Source: Flavihumibacter solisilvae (GTDB lineage: Bacteria; Bacteroidota; Bacteroidia; Chitinophagales; Chitinophagaceae). Taken from it: DNA of 64,000 nt. Under the pieces are notes generated by a model. That model did not search any database. It had not been told where the DNA came from and saw nothing but the letters and a program-made list of their open reading frames with translations. How positions within the stretch are numbered: position 1 is the stretch's first letter; each line of letters starts with the position of its first letter. The stretch is from the NCBI RefSeq assembly GCF_000814475.1, contig NZ_JSVC01000009.1, positions 62,001 through 126,000 on the forward strand. The letters are read 5' to 3'. This document shows, in pieces, positions 61,929 to 64,000 of this stretch. The translations under genes were made by a program, and so were the position numbers.

Positions 61929-61963
61929 AAAAAAGCCATTCCAGTCGGGATGGCTTTTTTATT
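61929..61963 (+). terminator. Terminator after the coiled-coil protein gene
   Basis: Stem AGCCAT...ATGGCT inside a longer near-palindrome, with an A-run before and TTTTTT after. It starts about 19 bp after the stop. Confidence 0.85.
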
Positions 61964-61999
61964 GTACTGTATCCTAACTTTCCATTCTAAAACCGACTC

Positions 62000-62518
62000 A
62001 TGACTCTTCTAAAATGGTTCGACCGAAATTTCACCTTTGGACTTCCCAATGCTATGCTCCCCTTCTACCTGGAACGGCTTGCTGGTACCAGCACCAGGAT
62101 GAGGGCAAAGCTGGATGGAATTGACGATAGTATCCTGTCTGAGAAATACAATGGTAAGTGGTCAGTTAAACAACATATCGGCCACCTGGCAGAAGTTGAC
62201 CAGGTTGCTTCCAAAAGGATAGTTGAAATGGTTTCGGGCAAACCGGAACTTTCACCTGCAGTATTTGAGCCGAAGGATTATTCCACCTGGGCTTTGCAGG
62301 AGGTACTTGATCACTTCGACAGGATAAGGAAGGAGAACCTTTCGCATTACGAAAAGCTTACAGAGGAGCAATTGCAAATGGCTTCACTTCATCCCAGGTT
62401 AAAGGTTATGATGACGCCTGTAGACCTCGCCTTTTTCGATGCCGAACATGATGACCATCACCTGGTCGCGATTAACGAGATCGTGAAAGCACTGTTAAAA
62501 GAGAAAGCCACTTCATAA
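62000..62518 (+). CDS. DinB-family protein, cytoplasmic
   Basis: 172 residues with no signal peptide. The four-helix DinB fold shows 'WSVKQHIGHLAEVDQVASKR' with a metal-ligand His and 'FFDAEHDDHHLVAINEIVKA' with the later His cluster. Activity is unknown; relatives are thiol transferases or hydrolases. Unlike the DinB gene at 37423 it is not exported. The last codons lie inside the shared terminator. Confidence 0.9.
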   Translation: MTLLKWFDRNFTFGLPNAMLPFYLERLAGTSTRMRAKLDGIDDSILSEKYNGKWSVKQHIGHLAEVDQVASKRIVEMVSGKPELSPAVFEPKDYSTWALQEVLDHFDRIRKENLSHYEKLTEEQLQMASLHPRLKVMMTPVDLAFFDAEHDDHHLVAINEIVKALLKEKATS

Positions 62519-62530
62519 CGAAGTGGCTTT
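62504..62530. terminator. Bidirectional terminator between convergent genes
   Basis: Perfect 11-bp stem AAAGCCACTTC / GAAGTGGCTTT with a 5-nt loop. It covers the DinB stop codon and lies 25 bp past the end of the convergent barrel gene. Runs on both sides are short (TTTCTT and complementary). Confidence 0.7.
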
Positions 62531-62554
62531 CTTAATTCATTCAAATAATGGTTA

Positions 62555-63079
62555 TCAGAAGGTGTATCTAACTGAGATCCCGAAGTTGTCACCATTGAAT
62601 GTACGGTAGTCGTAACCGTGTTCATGACTGTCATATGGATCAACAACAGAAATGGTCGGACGGATATCTGCCGACAGGTTCAGCGGGATGTTGGCGAACT
62701 TGTAGTCAATACCACCGGTCGGATAGATGCCCATACCGAATCCTTTGTAGGCGTCGTCGTCAGAGAATGAATTGTACATCATCAATCCACCGCCAACGTA
62801 CCAGCGCAGGCCGGGAACAGGCTTAATGTCGAAGTGATGCTGGTAGGTTGCAGAGAATGCAACGGTGACCCAATCGAAATCGCCATACTTCTTTCCTCTT
62901 CCGCCAAGGTTGAATTCGAGCGCGCCAGCGTCTGTTATGAATGTTTTGAATGATCCTGAAACAACTTCATGGTACCCGGATCTAATGCTGCCACCTATTG
63001 CACTTTTATAATCACTCTGCGCAAAGGCTGTTCCCAGCATTCCACAAACCAAAAGAACTGATAAGAATAGATTTTTCAT
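62555..63079 (-). CDS. Small outer-membrane beta-barrel protein
   Basis: 174 residues. The signal peptide is 'MKNLFLSVLLVCGMLGTAFA' with cleavage before QSDYK. The mature protein alternates hydrophobic and polar residues, ending 'GDNFGISVRYTF' with the terminal Phe that barrel-assembly machinery recognises. 'GGLMMYNSFSDDDAYKGFGM' and 'GYDYRTFNGDNFG' are loops. It is an outer-membrane barrel of eight or so strands. The function is unknown. It is preceded by a -7-like element at 63114-63121. Confidence 0.85.
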   Translation of the reverse strand: MKNLFLSVLLVCGMLGTAFAQSDYKSAIGGSIRSGYHEVVSGSFKTFITDAGALEFNLGGRGKKYGDFDWVTVAFSATYQHHFDIKPVPGLRWYVGGGLMMYNSFSDDDAYKGFGMGIYPTGGIDYKFANIPLNLSADIRPTISVVDPYDSHEHGYDYRTFNGDNFGISVRYTF

Positions 63080-63113
63080 ACAGGTTTTAATTTTACGTCA
63101 AAATTTGGTGCTG

Positions 63114-63121
63114 CAAAGTAA
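63114..63121 (-). promoter_or_regulatory. Weak -7-like element before the small beta-barrel gene
   Basis: TTACTTTG on the minus strand, one base off TAnnTTTG, followed by CAGC like the other extended elements. It lies about 34 bp before the ATG. Confidence 0.35.
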
Positions 63122-63147
63122 AGGAATTTCGTTTAATGCCCGCCGCA

Positions 63148-64000
63148 TTACAATATCGCCCGCAGTGCCGCACGCCCCACGTGAATCACCCTTGTCTCGC
63201 CGGGTTTCCTGCCTTCATACTGGATATTCACTTCAAGGTTTTTACCGAGGCGCTTTGTGAGGTCAAGTGACCACAACAGGTTTTTTCCCGGTCTCAATCC
63301 ATCAAGCATGATATAACTCACCGTATTATTTGTTTCATAAGGGAACCGGATCGCACTATAAGTGAACTTACCCTGCACAGATGCACTTTGCAGGATATTA
63401 TATTTTGCATCTGCGGCAAAGGCGTTTGAACTGTATTTTTCTTTAGCACCCTGCGTGTTTTCCTTGTTGCTGTACTTATATGAACCGATAATGCGGAAGG
63501 TGGCACCGCGGGTAAAGGTCAGCCTCGGTTCAAGTGAATATTGCTCAACCTGGTAATTTTTATTCTCAAATTTTTCATTGCCTGAGACCAATCCATTTGA
63601 ACCATCCCTTCCCACCAGCTCAAGTGTTATCCTGCGACTCATGTTCCACCTCGTACGCATAGTCCATTCCGTTAGCAAACGGCTTTCCAGTCCATATGTC
63701 AGCAGCACCTTGCCTTTATTCCGGGCATTACTTACATCAAAACCCCATTTGGGACTGAACTTATTGAATGATACGCTGTTCACCCAGATATTGGCAAGAC
63801 TGATCAGCGAGCTGTCGTTCAGCGCATCACTGAAAGGATTGAACTGGGCCATGCCGTCTGAAATTTCCTTTTTGAACAACTGGAGCGACGACTGCAGGTT
63901 TATCCGCGAAATAAACTTACGCATACCCTTTACTGTCGCCTGGTCGAAGAGCGATCGCGGGTTGAAGCCAAGACTGTAATTAAAGCTGTTATAGGCCGCC
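63148..64000 (-). CDS. Outer-membrane beta-barrel protein, N-terminal part outside window
   Basis: The frame is open to base 64000, so only the last 283 residues are visible. They are beta-rich with alternating strands ('WSLDLTKRLGKNLEVNIQYE', 'GRAALRAIL' at the end, 'RITLELVGRDGSNGLVSGNE'). The pattern and the R-x-[IL]-[FL] type end suggest a large outer-membrane barrel. I cannot name the family from this part. It lies upstream of the small barrel gene on the same strand. Confidence 0.7.
   Translation of the reverse strand, partial: AAYNSFNYSLGFNPRSLFDQATVKGMRKFISRINLQSSLQLFKKEISDGMAQFNPFSDALNDSSLISLANIWVNSVSFNKFSPKWGFDVSNARNKGKVLLTYGLESRLLTEWTMRTRWNMSRRITLELVGRDGSNGLVSGNEKFENKNYQVEQYSLEPRLTFTRGATFRIIGSYKYSNKENTQGAKEKYSSNAFAADAKYNILQSASVQGKFTYSAIRFPYETNNTVSYIMLDGLRPGKNLLWSLDLTKRLGKNLEVNIQYEGRKPGETRVIHVGRAALRAIL

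Noticed and set aside
1-64000. CRISPR array, prophage, insertion sequence, tRNA or rRNA
   Set aside because: No transposase, integrase, repeat-spacer or clover-leaf pattern seen on either strand.

Overview
The window is chromosomal DNA from a member of the Bacteroidota, most likely the Chitinophagaceae or a close relative (inference). Support comes from type IX secretion C-terminal sorting domains (the proteins at 19893 and 39162), a primary sigma factor without region 1.1, the -7 promoter element TAnnTTTG in front of many genes, near absence of Shine-Dalgarno sequences, and lineage-typical families (DUF3822 next to RsmD, DUF4249, LytTR/LytS pairs, DUF2027-Smr). I see no phage, plasmid, insertion sequence, CRISPR array, tRNA or rRNA. 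Gene density is high, and the only gap over about 300 bases is 5916-6272.

Region by region. 1-3738: a truncated propeller/Y_Y_Y sensor kinase that lacks its phospho-acceptor histidine, facing a LytTR regulator and a LytS-type kinase. 3911-5915: a two-gene lysine/2-oxoadipate catabolic unit (saccharopine-dehydrogenase-like plus HglS/DUF1338). 6273-9422: the yceD-rpmF-plsX operon, continuing into a CPBP-type membrane protein and an ArfB-type release factor. 9489-19761: YceI lipoprotein, PAS kinase, AlkC-type DNA glycosylase, RNase P RNA, Smr protein, amino-acid permease, polyprenyl synthase, MgtC/DUF4010 protein and an oxidoreductase. 19893-24112: secreted and lipid-anchored proteins, including a 54-residue lipoprotein.

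24099-38088 is the most unusual part. A six-gene minus-strand operon encodes TIM-barrel, GH29 fucosidase, di-haem PSCyt1-DUF1549-DUF1553, Tat-exported DUF1501, a second TIM-barrel, and a DUF2231-cytochrome c-LRR membrane protein. Facing away from it are ApbE, a SUMF1-like protein without the catalytic cysteine pair, a Tat-exported Gfo/Idh/MocA oxidoreductase and an exported DinB protein. All appear to be exported or membrane-bound, and most are redox, sugar or metal enzymes. I read this as a candidate extracytoplasmic glycan-oxidation and electron-transfer locus of the kind best known from Planctomycetes and Verrucomicrobia. It has no SusC/SusD pair, no sulfatase and no local regulator.

38135-45943: a lipoprotein, an MmcQ/YjbR protein, a 13-repeat T9SS cargo and a five-gene operon with a lipid-anchored amidase. 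45951-52628: a seven-gene housekeeping operon (DUF3822, rsmD, bioD, 5-formyl-THF cyclo-ligase, lpxK, rnr, rluF). 52666-64000: MATE exporter, folB, trxB, DUF4249 lipoprotein, rpoD, purM, ribF, holA, a coiled-coil membrane protein, DinB, and two outer-membrane beta-barrels, the last cut by the window edge.
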